Assembly (NCBI GenBank): GCA_014871385.1
Contig: CM026424.1
Location: forward strand, 3,413,131 to 3,477,130
Length of the DNA: 64,000 nt
Source of the DNA: Ceratodon purpureus
Taxonomy: Eukaryota > Streptophyta > Bryopsida > Pseudoditrichales > Ditrichaceae
Reading direction: 5' to 3'
A program made the translations under genes and the position numbers. Within the stretch, counting starts at the first letter, position 1. Each line of letters begins with the position of its first letter. Positions 47,581-60,674 of this stretch are shown piece after piece. The notes under the pieces were generated by a model, which was not told the DNA's origin, searched no databases, and saw nothing but the letters and a program-made list of their open reading frames with translations.

Positions 47581-50234
47581 TAATGAGAGGATTTAGAGAG
47601 TTCCATAGGATTGAAATGCAAAGTAATTGAGAGTTTTCATTGGGAGATAGTCTTGATAGTTATTTTTAGGATTTACACGGAGAAAAAGTTGAGATCAAGT
47701 CCATGTTTTCATGCACAAAAACTCTAGTTGAAATTCTACATGACGAAATCAAATCATGTATTTTTAATGTTCCAAACCCTTAGAAGTAGCAATCCTCTAA
47801 AACTTATAATTCCTTAGACCACCTACAGTAACACCATAGCAAGTTTGTTCTTAAATAATTCCTCCAGAAAAAAACTAAAAAATTTGAAAATTATGAAAAC
47901 AAGAGAACGAAAATAGAATAAATTGTTTTTTGTGATATTTATCATATCTAAACCATTTGAGGTTATTTTTACTCATTTTTTGCTAAAAAACAAAAAATTG
48001 AGAAAATCAATTTTTTGAGGGACGAACCTTGTTTTTCCAAAATAAATAAATATTTGTTTTGCAGTGAACAAACCTGCTTTGGTGTTGCGGTAGTCCCAGA
48101 ATTCTTGGAAAATCAAAATAGAGTTTGTTTAGAAAATAAATTTGAACAGGCAAGACTACTGTAATCTAATTACTTTTCATGATTTATTTGTAGACTTTAG
48201 CATTCTTATTATCATTGATGATAATAACTTTTGGGCTTCCAACAAAACTTAGAAAATTCACTGCTAGAGATTTTGTGAATATGGCTACCTAGGTGAATAC
48301 TGCGTTGCAAACAGTGATCTCAAAAACCACATATGCTTTATGTATTTTATTTGCTTTAGATTTTAATTTTTTAATATGTATTTTATTTCATCATTTGACT
48401 GCTACCATAAGTTACTAGCAACTTGGTCAGAAAATAAGTAATTACAAGTGTACCTAAATTTTCTGGAAATTCTTGACTCTGCTTGCCCAAAGAGAACGAA
48501 ATTAAATTACAGTGGCACTGATGGTTTTGAAGAGTACATGCAAAGTGTAAGTCAAAAGTGCTCAACTTTGAGAAATTATTCTTTGAACTATCACTAACCA
48601 CTTTTTGCACTTTAATTGATTATTACGCAAAACAGTGCCCAAGCTGCTAATAACCTAAGGTACCTATTGCACCCATCACACGGCCCTTTATCTTTTTGGC
48701 AAACATTACAATTTTAGTTTTAGAATTTTAAAATTTGTTTTGTGTTAAGACTTTATAATATTAAGTTATAACTATATTGGAACTTGTGACTCTTCACGGA
48801 AGGATCAGTTCCTGCAATAAGGTGGTAGACTCAATTCCTGACCAAGTTTCAGATTTGCATACATAGACATGTGAAAGAAAAAAATTATGATTTTCGGATG
48901 CTCCGCAAAGCTATTGCAAAGGTAATCCCAAAATAAATAAATAAAATTGAGCACTTTTACAATTTTCCATGACTTTAAAAGTCTAAAAGCATAGAGTGGT
49001 CAATAACCGTTCATAGGATCCTTGTTTTCATGAGTGGTTGGATTGTGAAATTAAAGCACCTTTGCACCAATTAGAAACTCTCAATCTTCTGAAGTATGGG
49101 CATAATTAGAACACTCTTGGACACTTTCTGAAACTAGGCTGGCTGGTTTCTAGGACTCAACCCCCTAACAGTAGGGGTAGTGAATTGGACCTGCTTGGAA
49201 ATTGGGTCCACTATCTTAGCTGGCATTCAGGTTCTCAACTGTGACAAAGAAGTTCATCCCAAAGAGGTGAATTCATGACTTGCACATCCATAAGTTATTG
49301 GTACCGTAGCACCATAGTTGGTTCGTCCAATAATAATTTAAAATAAGAAAATAAACATATTGGAAAAATTTATAGATAGAAATAAAAAAATATAATAACT
49401 TATTTTTAGTGATAAATGACTGTTTTTGAGCCTTATGAAGTTTTTTTTTTTTTAAATTTAGTTTTTTTAAAAAAAAAACAATCATAAAAACGAACAAATT
49501 AAATCTTTGGGAAAAAAATTTATTTTCCCCCGAAAAAAAAAAATATTCTTTTGGTGATGGAGGTACTGGATTTGGGAGAATTATTGCCTTGCATAAATTT
49601 ACCATGGAGTGACAGGATTCAGTGCTTTGTGTCCAGACTATGGTGTAAGCACCTAAAGGCGGCCCCCCCCCTAAAGGCGTACACCCCAGATTCTTGCTGC
49701 AGTGGAGATTTGATGACCCTATAATTACCTACAATGTATCCCCTGCGTACATGCAAAAGGGTGTCCGGCTATAGGTCAACCTATGTTGGTCACTTCCAAA
49801 ATTTGTAGTTATTATTGTAAGTGCTTATAAATATCCCAAAAATGGGGAAACTTTGTTTTTTCTTATTGTTAATCACTGTAAAATAGGAAGCCACTCATTC
49901 CACCTCCACAAGTATAGTGAATTCCTTAAGTGTCCGAAAATAGGTGCTGCTACCATAATACCATGCATGTTTGCTTCTGGCAGTGACTCAGATCATTTAA
50001 AATTCGACAAAAGAATTATAAGCTGCAAGGATTGAGTCAGCTATCCAGCCAGTAATTACCTGTAGTGACCTGAGGTAACTGTCATTGGCAGTGAACAGGT
50101 CACTTGCAAAATTCAAGAGAATGTCACAAAAAATCAGAATTTTTTTAACCATTAAGGTTGTTTAGTTTGTTGCCTAAACAAATGGGATTTTGGACACACT
50201 CCTTTGATGTCATATTTGAATTTGGTTTTTTTTA

Positions 50235-50530
50235 AAAAATTGTGGACGTAGGGAATTACAAGAGCTTTGTAAGAGTAATTGTTTTTCCTCATTGAACCTC
50301 TAGAAAAAAGTTATGCTCCTCTAAATCAGTTTTCCTTGATGAGAGGTATATCTAATTTAAAAAAAAATCATGTTAGTTACTTGTCTAAAAAGTCTCAAAG
50401 GTAGTAAAAGAATGATGCAAAAAGATTGGAGTTGCCCCTTGTCAAGGAAAAATGGCATCAAGGAGTATAAACATTTTTTTTAGAGGTGCATTGGGAAAAA
50501 AAGTAACGTTCTTACAAAAATTTTGTAACT
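50235..50530. repeat. Dispersed inverted-repeat fragment
   Basis: The ends are inverted copies of one another in part (agagctttgtaagagtaa...aacctctagaaaaaag against ttttttttagaggtgcattg...gttcttacaaaaattt). The segment also shares words with 34795-34965. It looks like a small foldback or MITE family present at least twice in the window. Confidence 0.45.
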
Positions 50531-51072
50531 TTTTATGCAACTTTGGTATGGCGTTCCTTATAGTTCACCCTCTATGGCAAAACCAAAATGGTTTAAAATA
50601 GATTTTTTAGACCATATCATCAAATATTTAGTCTAATAATAAAACAAGATATTCGAGTGATTTAGCAAATGCACCCCATATTCTATTTTTAACCAGCTTG
50701 GTTTTTCCATGGCGGGTGAGATATATATAAGATGTCATATTCAAATCTTATATTGTAGTGACATCTTTGTTTTTACATGTGTATGGTAGTGGTCACGCAC
50801 AAAATGTATTCCTGGCAAGGCTATTATTGAAGATTTTAGCATGCATTCAAATATAGATCTGAATAGTAGTCTTAAGTATCAAGAGTTTTTATTTTATTTT
50901 TTATCTATATATCAATTTTACACCACTTCGTTGTGGCCTTGAACTTTCTTGGGTGATAAACCTTGCTCTCGTCTCAATGACAAGGGTCCCTCAACTAGGG
51001 CTTCCATTGGTGGGGGAAAAAAGCCCTTTATAAATTGCTTGTTGATGAAAAAAAATGTCAATTTGGTTTAAA

Positions 51073-51079
<7 letters not shown>

Positions 51080-51111
<32 letters not shown>
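51080..51111. repeat. (AT)n microsatellite
   Basis: About sixteen uninterrupted AT dinucleotides follow a short aaatataaat lead. Confidence 0.9.
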
Positions 51112-51116
<5 letters not shown>

Positions 51117-54100
51117 AGTAAACTATCTAAAATTAATGTAATAGGTCTCATTGGACAAATTTGGGGTCCATGGTTCTATCAAAAATATAAAAATTACTAA
51201 AAATGGGCCGCAGGCCCTCTAAAAATAAAAACATGGAGGAGAGGAGGAAGAGGAGGGTCTGCCTTGTCATTAAGATAAGGGCAAGGTTTAAAGTTGGGTT
51301 CAACTCTTAGTGCATAATCTGAGCTTATGGCTTGGAAACAAAACCTTTATAAGTCACACATTTATTCTATCCATTGTCTTCCTTTACTTTTGTTCTATGT
51401 TTTATTGTTGTCATCTCTATTGTTCATGCCAACAGTAGCCCCAACACCAAATTTGATAGGATTGGCCCGACATAGTAGCCGTAAACCCGACATGGTAGGG
51501 TCTCGCCAACGCTAAAATTGGTCAATAGTGCCGGTCACTCAAAATTCAATCTCTTGACTCTACTTTGGACTCATCCATTGTCGATGGTAAAAATTGACTT
51601 TTATTGCTCTAACACAAATTTTGAGTTTGTGAGAGGGTGAATAGAAGAAAAAAATGTAAGGGAGAAGGTGGGAAGAAGGAGGGGATGTCATAGAGGGCCC
51701 TCTTCCTTGCGCAACATGCCAAATTGGTCCCTTTTTCCGCGGGACCGCTGAAGCATTTAGCCGGACAACGACTGGTTTAACTTCTAAAAATCCAAGAAAG
51801 CCAAAACGACTTTTTGCGATTTCGGGCAGCCAAGATGAAGGGGTTAAAATTAATATTTTTGCCTAAGATTTTTACTGGATGCTCTCTATACTGCAAAGTG
51901 TATGCGGTAAAATTTTCAAAGCCAAATTCCAATCTTAAGACCTTCATTTAGAAATTTTAGGTTTCAAGTCCAAAACGGGCAGCTTAAAAGTGGGCTTCTT
52001 TTAAAAAAAATTTCTTGAAATATGTTCATAACCGAATCACCACTCAAATTCCAAAGAGACCCTAGTCAAAAAATGTACCAATTTTACAAAGGCAGCCTCC
52101 AAAAATTACAAAGACAAGCTTCAAATTTTTGAAAAATTTCTTTCAAAATTCTTCAAAATTTGAGATTTTGAAAATTTTCAAAAATAATTTCGCCCAAAAA
52201 TAAAAGATTGATAAAGGCACCTAACTACCGTTTAGATTTTTCTAAAACCAAGTATACGTAACGTCATACATGTTTTACAATATCAACGTTTTCAGACTTG
52301 CTTCTAGAAAACAATTTTTATGAAGGTCCTAAAAAAGGAATGAGTCTCTAAAATTTTGCATGGAGGTACCCAAATTGATTACCTACATGGAAAAAAATAT
52401 GAGCAAAATTTTTGGGGTAAAAATATTCAACTCTTCCTTTGCATCATTTTGACTATGTCATTCGAGCAATGCCCAAAAAAGGTTTTGCTGCAACTTTGAA
52501 TGATATAATCTCTAAGATGGTAAACATCCAACGGCTGAGAATTTTGTTAGTATTTCTAAAAAATATAAAATACAAGATCTTACGGTTGGATGTCTAAAAA
52601 AAGCAATTTTTTTTGGCCCAAACCGTCGTTTCCACAAGGTGGTCAAAAATGGCTGTTTTGGGTTTTGAAACCTCCAAAACCTTCACCCTGTTGGCAGGTA
52701 TGTGTGGAGAAGCCGTCATGTGTTTATAGTATCAACCTCCCTCAGGGGTGGCCATAGTCTTGTCTTCTTGGTCTTTGTCTTCTAAACAATGATATAAAGT
52801 AATCGAAAAAAAGACACATAATTCACACCGACTCTTCAAAAAAGTACTTAGAATTCTCTTCTTTTTAATTATTGGGAAGGGCAGTTTCTTTTGAGAGGTA
52901 ATGTATGTGTAATTGATGACACGCATAATACCGGTAACTTTGTTCAAGCAGTGGAGATAAAGATAAAAATTACAAGACATCTTTGTCAAGCAGGTTCACA
53001 CACCCAATTGGTTGTTGTACAATTCTAAAGTATGTTCCTTTCTCACCCATGAAGCCCGTGAAGTAGGTTAGTGGGCATTAGGCCTGTGTGACCAACTTTT
53101 TGGCCCATACATGTTAGTAGGGCTGGTGAGATCACCCACCTTCACTGTTGGTGATGCAACATTCACTCTACAAATGCATAATACGGGCCTTGACTTGTTT
53201 ACACATACTAATATGTACGTTATACTTGTGACTCCATCCTTCAGCAATTTGATTGCATCTAATTATTGCAATAATTTTCTGAAACTGGAGGCTTGCACAT
53301 GTTTTTGATTACCATGCATAATTGGATGATGCATGTTCTGACCTACACCCATTACGGGTATTACTTATTCATTTCAAAATAAAGCTTGGTGTAAATTAGC
53401 TGTAGTTCAACTAGCTCATAGTTACCTAACTCTTTGATTTTGTTGTTGTAATAAGGTAAACCAAAGACTCTGTAGTAAATTCAACCAGTCATTCATAAAT
53501 TCAAATATTTATCCTCATTCCTGAATTTTTATAATTGTACATTGAACTTCTACCAAAAGTTCATGTGTAAGTACTGCAGTCTGCAGGGCACATGATAAGT
53601 TGTAAAATTGTTATCTTCAAAGATGACAACTAATGTCATACTGAAACAATATTCAAGGCTGCTGGATGCATGCTGACTCATCAGGCTTGCCAATCAATTA
53701 CCTATTACATTTTTTGACAGCCTCTCTTACACTCTATCTGAATTCTGAAGTTGATATTCTCAAAAGTTGTTACCAGTCTGCTCAGGAAACATTTTCTTCT
53801 GTGTTAATCCAGCGGTCAAAGGTTCAGTTTGGCAGCTCCACACACATGCTCTTAAATGCCCCCAAACTTTACAAGACATCTGGAGAATGTTCATGGGTTT
53901 AGAAGCCTGGCTCACTCTGAATATTCAATGTATATACTGTAAACATTTACAATTCTGTATGCCAAGTCATCATACTTTTTCCAAAACTTCATTTCCCCAG
54001 ACTCCAGAGAGTAGGATTAAGTTAACTTGAGTGGGAACTCATGTTTGCTAGTGAGCAGAAAGTATTGATGAACTCAGTACATGCAGCTCCTGGGGAACAG

Positions 54101-55476
54101 TAAATGCAGCATCCGAGGCCAGAGAATGGCATTCATGAAGGACGAAGTCAGCAATAAATTTGCATCGCCTCAACTGCCACCCACTTCAACCATAGTCTTA
54201 TGTCCAACATCTGCCGCTCTCACTTTCATCACCATCTTTATGTAATCCACCACTCCTTCAAACTTGCACTCAATTACACTCTGAAGCAGCGCCATGGCAG
54301 CCAAAGAGAAAGGCTGCGTTCCTGGAGCCTGGTAGGGTCACCCATACCTCCACATTTGCAGGTGGTTTATGAGAGTGCACTGCATGCCTTGTGTGTTTCA
54401 CTGTGTATGGTAGCCATATCTGCATCTCTCACCTTGAGATTCAAAGCACGGCAAGCCTTGAGCTCCAAGTGAGCCATGATGCACCAGTCTCTGTCTGTGC
54501 AGCCGTCGTAACATGCATTTGTGAACAGTTGGCATGTTTCTAATGAAGTCCTCGCGTCCTGGTCACTCTTTGACATGACTTTGGAGCTCTATCTCTCAAG
54601 TGGTGATGACGGACGAAATTATAAGTTGTGGTACTCTTAATGTGCTTCCCTGAGTGGTTGGCACTCGTCAGAAACGGTAGCAAAAGATATTTAGTTCCTT
54701 CGGTGCCCTGTTGCATCCATTGAGCTGGGTTTGGGAGCTTTCTCTTTGAGTGACGAAGTATCAGCTAGCTCGGCAGTCTTTGCAGAGATGAAGCTTTTGT
54801 GTTGAGTATATGGAGTGGCGGCAGCGGCAGCAACAGTGAGCTTCTGTAGCAGGTGAGGGCAATGTACACGTCCATGGGCCATGGCTTACTGCGTTGGGTT
54901 GTCTATTGAAACTTTGTCAATGTGTTTGTCACGAGCTGTTAAACTGATTTTTTACCGCATTGCCGCATGCATTTCAAGTGTCGTCCTTGCGGGTTGTATC
55001 ATACTGCGCCTTTGGTTACGGTTCAGTTGCTGCTTCCTCTAGTTCGATTGCGGCTTTTATTTCGTAGTTGAGTACATTTGCACGTATTTGGCAGCTTCAG
55101 ATGTGCTTGGCCGGCGATACACAACACGAGATACACAGTTCCTGCTTGAGCATTTGTCACTGTCTTCTTACTGCGCTGGTCGGTGTTGGGAATGTGTATC
55201 AAGTCAATAGCATGTGTTACAGTTCTGAACCTCACATTGCCCTTCTTCCCCTCTACTATTACTTATTATTGTGTCTACGTTTTGAGTATTAAAGTACGAA
55301 ATGTTGGCCATCCAGATTAGGGGAAGTCGAACCCGCGCCATGACAATACTCAGGAGGCAGAGGATTGAGCAGCAGTGACCTACATTGTCTGTTCCACAGA
55401 TTTGTAATACTGATCGAGCTGCGGCAAGACTCCATGAATCGATTGGAATCGTAAGCCTGGAGAACAGCTTCAGAAC

Positions 55477-57546
55477 ATGGATTTCGAACGGAGGAGAGAG
55501 GGCCCTCGCTACAACCGAGTGCTGTGCAATTGCAGCGATGGCGTGTGCACAGGACTCAAGAGCACCATGACAGAATCCCTGAATTCTGAATCCCATGTCA
55601 AGCCCTCCCAAGTCGCAGTCGCAAGCAGCTCACCCAGCGACACGCCCTCGCGAGCGAAGCTGACATATTGCCTCGAGCTCAAGGACCTCTCCTACAAAAT
55701 CATCAAAAAGCCCAAGTATCCCAAAGGCACCTGGGAGACCATCAAGGCAGAGATCGCCACGCTCAACGCTAAACCCTCCCATTATGTCCTCAAGCACATC
55801 TGCTGTGAGGCTAGGCCGGGGGAGGTCATGGCGGTGGCCGGCCCAAGCGGCGCGGGGAAATCCACTCTGCTGGAGGTTCTCGCGGGGAGGATCAAGCCCG
55901 GCTCAGGAAGCGGCAGCATTCTCGTGAACGGCCAACCCATGGACATGCAACACTTTCGGAGAATCAGCGGGTATGTCATGCAAGACGATGCGCTCTTCCC
56001 GATGCTCACCGTGAAGGAAACGCTTATGTACTCTGCAAGGCTACGTCTTCCGAGCGTGGTGCCATTGAAAGAGAAGATGGCAAGAGTTGAAAGGCTCATG
56101 CGGGAGCTTGGATTAGGTCACGTGGCGTCGACTCGAGTTGGGAATGAGCAAGTGCATGGGCTTTCGGGGGGAGAGAGACGGAGAGTTTCGATCGGGGTGG
56201 ACGTAATTCACGACCCGGCGGTGTTGATTCTAGATGAGCCGACATCGGGATTAGACTCTGCGGCCGCGCTCCATGTGTGTTCCATGCTCCGGACCATGGC
56301 CGTGGGACATAACAGAACGATCATCCTAAGTATTCATCAACCGGGGTACAGATTATTGCAGATGTTTCACTCGATTCTGCTCCTGGCGCATGGCACGGTG
56401 GTGCACCATGGAACCTTAGACCTGCTGGCGCAGAGGCTCATGGCGACGGGACACAAGATCCCGCCCCAAGTGAACGTCCTGGAGTACGCCATCGACTCCA
56501 TCGACGCACTGGATGTCGATCGCAGCAGCATCTTCTCAATCCGGGGGAAGAATGCGAGTGATCTCCCGGTCTTAACTCTCAATGAGCTCTTCGAGCTCGA
56601 TCCAGCGCGCGCGCTGCTCGCCTCGCAGCCCTCTATCCCTGAATCCGATTCCTCCGATGTGGTGACGACACCCGATGAGGAGAATGTCAAGGTGCACTTT
56701 GCGAATTCCAGCATGACTGAGATTATGATCCTCGCGCACCGGTTCACCCGAAACGTGATCCGCACGAAGCAGCTGCTGATCGCGCGGTCAATTCAATCTC
56801 TCGGAGCAGGGTGCGGACTGGGCACCATTTATCTCCACATGGGCTACGGCACACCCGGAATGCAGAAACGAGTGGGATTCCTGGCATTCACCCTCACCTT
56901 CCTGCTCACGTCCAGCATCGAAGTACTGCCCATTTTCCTCGAGGAGCGCACCATCCTGAAGCGTGAAACAGGGCGCGGTGCGTACCGCGTCTCATCCTAC
57001 GTTCTCTCCAGCACGCTCGTGTTTCTCCCCTTCCTGTTCCTCATCGCGCTGATGTATGCCGGGCCGGTGTATTTTCTAGTGGGACTGGCGCCCGACTCAG
57101 GCGCGTTTTTCTTCTTCCTGCTCACGCTCTGGCTCGTGCTGGTCTCCGCGAATTCGTTCGTGTCATTCTTCAGCGCGCTCGTCTCCAACTTCATCATGGG
57201 CAATACGTGGGTGACGGGCATCATGGGCGCGTTTTTTCTGTTCTCAGGGTACTTCATCGCCAAGGACTACATGCCGAACTACTGGCTGTTCCTGCATTAC
57301 CTCTCCCTGTTCAAGTACCCTTTGAACGCGCTCCTGATCAACGAGTACACGCACGTCGCGGACAAGTGCTTCGGCCCGGAGTATGACGGGCGTTGCTTAG
57401 TAACGGGACAGAATGTGCTTGAGAATATGTTCCTGGACCGCGAGAACAAGTGGGTGAATGTGGGCATCATGGCTGGGTTTGCCATTGCATACCGATTGAT
57501 GTGCTTCGCGGTCCTGCACTACAAGCTCGTGAAACGGCACCGGTGA
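55477..57546 (+). CDS. ABCG half-size transporter (WBC subfamily)
   Basis: A single 689-residue exon encodes a complete half-transporter with the ATPase first and the membrane domain second, as in ABCG. The protein must dimerise to export substrates such as lipids, wax or suberin precursors or hormones from the cell. The nucleotide-binding domain has Walker A GPSGAGKST (122-130), signature LSGGERRRVSIG (229-240), Walker B LILDEPTSGLD (250-260) and the H-loop SIHQPG (285-290). The ABC2 membrane domain occupies about 410-685, with six predicted segments (FLAFTLTFLLTSSIEVLPIF, the PFLFLIALMYAGPVYFLVGL stretch, FFFLLTLWLVLVSANSF and others). Lack of introns and overall layout resemble the Arabidopsis ABCG4/5/8/10/23 group; substrate cannot be told. 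The first ATG at 55477 gives a cysteine-bearing head; the ATG at codon 31 (MTESLNSE) is an alternative start. Confidence 0.95.
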   Translation: MDFERRREGPRYNRVLCNCSDGVCTGLKSTMTESLNSESHVKPSQVAVASSSPSDTPSRAKLTYCLELKDLSYKIIKKPKYPKGTWETIKAEIATLNAKPSHYVLKHICCEARPGEVMAVAGPSGAGKSTLLEVLAGRIKPGSGSGSILVNGQPMDMQHFRRISGYVMQDDALFPMLTVKETLMYSARLRLPSVVPLKEKMARVERLMRELGLGHVASTRVGNEQVHGLSGGERRRVSIGVDVIHDPAVLILDEPTSGLDSAAALHVCSMLRTMAVGHNRTIILSIHQPGYRLLQMFHSILLLAHGTVVHHGTLDLLAQRLMATGHKIPPQVNVLEYAIDSIDALDVDRSSIFSIRGKNASDLPVLTLNELFELDPARALLASQPSIPESDSSDVVTTPDEENVKVHFANSSMTEIMILAHRFTRNVIRTKQLLIARSIQSLGAGCGLGTIYLHMGYGTPGMQKRVGFLAFTLTFLLTSSIEVLPIFLEERTILKRETGRGAYRVSSYVLSSTLVFLPFLFLIALMYAGPVYFLVGLAPDSGAFFFFLLTLWLVLVSANSFVSFFSALVSNFIMGNTWVTGIMGAFFLFSGYFIAKDYMPNYWLFLHYLSLFKYPLNALLINEYTHVADKCFGPEYDGRCLVTGQNVLENMFLDRENKWVNVGIMAGFAIAYRLMCFAVLHYKLVKRHR

Positions 57547-58537
57547 TCAATTCGTCAGGTTAGTGAGATGATCGAGATTTGGATTGATCGACAATTCAAC
57601 GATCAATTGCAACTTGTTTGCTTGAATCCGGAGTCTAGAATTGAATTCTGATGTATCAATTCTTTTTGCTCGTGAAGTACTGTGCGATGAGTTGCATTAG
57701 TATTCTGTTGCAAATGGAAGAAAACTGTGGATCTTCCCATCAGCTTCTGTAAGTATCACTGCCAATAAAACCTAGAATATCAGGGCAATAGATGATAGAA
57801 ACCAAGGAGTTCGAGATGGTCTGTCTTTTAAACTTTGTGCAATGTAGTTCGAGAATGTAAAGTACAAATTCTAGCTAGACCGATAGATGATAGAACCAAG
57901 TAGAATTTGTACTTTACAAGTTTATATCAGCGCAGCTTTGCATTATCTCTGGATGTTTGGGTTCACTTTTGATGACGTAAATGTGTGCGTTGTGGGTACT
58001 AACTTACTAAGGGTTGTGAAAGGTGAGCCTGATATGTTCCAGGAAGTGATAAAAAGACAAACCATGCACCATCAAACCCATCCAAGTTTAAGCATTTTTC
58101 AAGTCTTTGTAGTTGTAAAAATCATGCCACCTCATTTCTAGTAGAGTGTTAAAGATTTAGAAGTGATTAAGGGATAAAACCATAATCATGTTGCGTTATG
58201 AACTGATATAATATGCAAGCAAATTCTATTTTGTACCATTAGATAACTCTTTAGCCCTAAAATAGCACCAACGGTGTCGAGTCCTAGAAATGACTCTTCG
58301 TATTCCTCCTCAGTTGTTATCCAAAACCGATACTCTCACGTTCGAGGGTTAAAAAATGCAAATTATTTTGCTCATACATGATTGGAAGTAGTCGATGGTT
58401 AAAGTGCAAAAACATTCAAACTTCAACCTTGCTGTTCATACACAAGTCCAGTCCGACTAAGATGCAGAGTAATAATTTGCATAAATTTAAAAAATGACCC
58501 AGCTAATTATACTACTTCAATAATCAGCTGAACACTC
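57547..58537. other. Intergenic DNA between convergent ABCG and DUF212 genes
   Basis: The two genes converge here, so this stretch should hold both 3' untranslated regions. A short direct repeat, agaatttgtactttacaa or its complement, is seen near 57858 and 57903. No gene is supported. Confidence 0.5.
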
Positions 58538-60674
58538 CTAGGAGTGGTACCAGAGAGAATGAAATAAACAAGTAATCAAAACTCCCCAAATACCTCCTAC
58601 AAGAACTTCAACTTTGGTATGACCAATTGATTCCTTCAACGGCAGAAGGCGCCATCCATCCTGATTTCCGAGCTCTTGGATATCAACTTCGCCCACCTTC
58701 ATGGTTGGTAATTGCTCAGCTAGTTCGAAGAATCTCCTAGACCTTGTGTAAGATCCATTACTCATCTCCCCAGCTGTCCCACTGTAGGATGTACCCGATG
58801 ATTTGCTCGCACTGGGTGCACCGCCCTGCAGAGTTGCCACAGAGGACGGCGCTTTCTTGGCCGATGATGAGGACGTAGTGGTGTTGTCCATAAAAGCAAG
58901 TTCGGCTTCAACGGGGTCCCGAGCAAGTTCAGCGCCAATTGCAGCAGGAGAAGGTGTTGGAGCTGGCATGACTTGTTCTTCGGCCTGAGGGAGTGGCACA
59001 TATGATACAACCATCGTGTTTATAACCTTGGCCTGCTTTCCAACCGCGTTTCTTACGCCCTGTTACAAGTCAATATTGTAATTTATGTGTGAGTTTACAA
59101 GGATGCAGTTAGAGGGCTAGAAGAGTAGAGTGACAACAACATACAGTATAAAGTTCACTCTTACTTAAATTTACCTCTACAGTCTCTGCATCCTGCATAC
59201 TTGTGATTGTATCAAATTTTGCAGCATGAGCTATTTATTGTTAAGGAACAAATATATATTTACAATGGATTTTCCAATCAATATTTGGTCAGTAGTTTAC
59301 CTGAGCGTCATACATCACAATGCCTGCTAGAATAACAGATAAACCGAACACTCCATCTGAGAATCCTCTGCACGCAAAGAAAATCGCTATTAGCTCCACC
59401 GGTCTGTATTTATGTTCATCAATCCAGCAATAAGAGAGATGTACATAAATCAGAACCGCTTACACTCGCTGAGAAACTATTTTGTAATATGGGAACATAC
59501 ATTTTTGAGACTCATCGACATTGGTCACTAACATAGATCTCAGCGAGACTTGGAACTTAAGCCAAGCAAGCAAATCATCACAATGAATCCGTATACAGTT
59601 GAGTTCGCACCTTTCAAACCCAAGAGCAGTTGCCGCTGCTGTAACAGCCTGCAACACAAGTGCACAAAGAACTTCTCAATTCCCTACATCCGCCTTTCAA
59701 CAAAATATCCCCTTCTGTCAAAATTTGAAGGATCAACACTTAGAGAATGGCTACGAAACTCTGTCTAGATTTGATTTGGACAGCAACATTCACGTACAAG
59801 CCTTCTCGTGATTTTAAATTGGACTATCATGCCTATGCAAAAACATGCCTCAGTCACCGAAAGAAGGTGCCCTGAGTTTGAAAAGAACAAAAAATAGGTC
59901 GACTGTCAAACTGACTCAATCAATAATGTATTGCAAATAGAAGTGCTTACAGCAGAGTGAGAGGAGGGCATGCCACCAGACTTAACCACCAGCTTCCAGT
60001 TGAAACCCTGACCGGCCAAGGCTGCCGCAAAGGGTTTAATGAGCTGGCCGAGAGTACTTGCTGTCGCTGCAGAAACCAATACCTGCTTATGATTCAAGAA
60101 TGCCCTCGTTCAATAAACCAGAATTCAACGAGCAACACATTCCAATCCACTTCCACCTCTAGTTTGCCCCCAAACTAAGTCATGCATATCTTACAACAGA
60201 ACAAACTAATATTTAAGCTTCTGCAGCAAAGTGACTGACGCGTGCTCAGAGGATGTCCTAGGTTCATCTGTACTTCATAAAAATCGACCATATTGTAAAC
60301 TAGTCGACATTGAACATTAGATCCACCGAAAGTTAGAGAATCATCCAGTATGCAAAATGCAAAGTTCGCCCGCAATTACAAGTTAGTAAAGAGAGTTCAA
60401 AGGAAGAGAGAATGACGAATACTAGGGTTCTCACCTGATTGGATGCCAACTCTTCCAGACCAGCACGAACTTGCATTCGCGAGCCTCCTCGTCGTCCCTT
60501 CAGACGCGTCCTCGCGTGGGAGAAATTCCGCTCTCCTGACAACTCGCGCCGTCCTAATTTCAGGCTCCCTCCCGGCTGGATCCGCTCACAAGAATGTTGG
60601 CCATGGAGTAATGCCCCTTGACCCGACAGGCACGCCATGGCGGCAGCCGGGTGATCAAATAACCGCGCTGCCAT
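58538..60674 (-). CDS. DUF212 protein (acid phosphatase/vanadium-dependent haloperoxidase-related)
   Basis: The model is complement(58538..59059, 59301..59367, 59611..59648, 59951..60082, 60435..60674), GT-AG throughout with closing phases, 332 residues. The DUF212 family is a membrane protein group related to PAP2-type phosphatases; its reaction is unproven in plants. The hallmark GGMPSSHSA is at about residues 116-124. It continues across the next junctions as AVTAAATALGFERGFSDGVF, then LSVILAGIVMYDAQ and GVRNAVGKQAKVIN, the usual conserved run. The last exon adds a long Ser/Ala/Pro-rich linker and ends LKESIGHTKVEVLVGGIWGV plus a last hydrophobic stretch. The first 80 residues are basic and Ser/Arg-rich, consistent with a plastid transit peptide. 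The start is the first in-frame ATG. Confidence 0.88.

Larger units (their letters stand above)
47584..55300. other. AT-rich gene-free DNA
   Basis: Long AT-rich tract. Contents I can name are an inverted-repeat fragment at about 50235-50530, an (AT)n microsatellite at 51080-51111, and a short word at 52571-52586 shared with 36225-36240. Minus-strand frames at 54367-54576 and 54691-54882 (starting MAHGRVHCPHLLQK) read moderately well but have no family signal. The last part should contain the promoter of the ABCG gene. Confidence 0.5.

Noticed and set aside
54691-54882. Small protein starting MAHGRVHCPHLLQK
   Set aside because: Short, no family match and no supporting splice or promoter evidence; kept only as a note.
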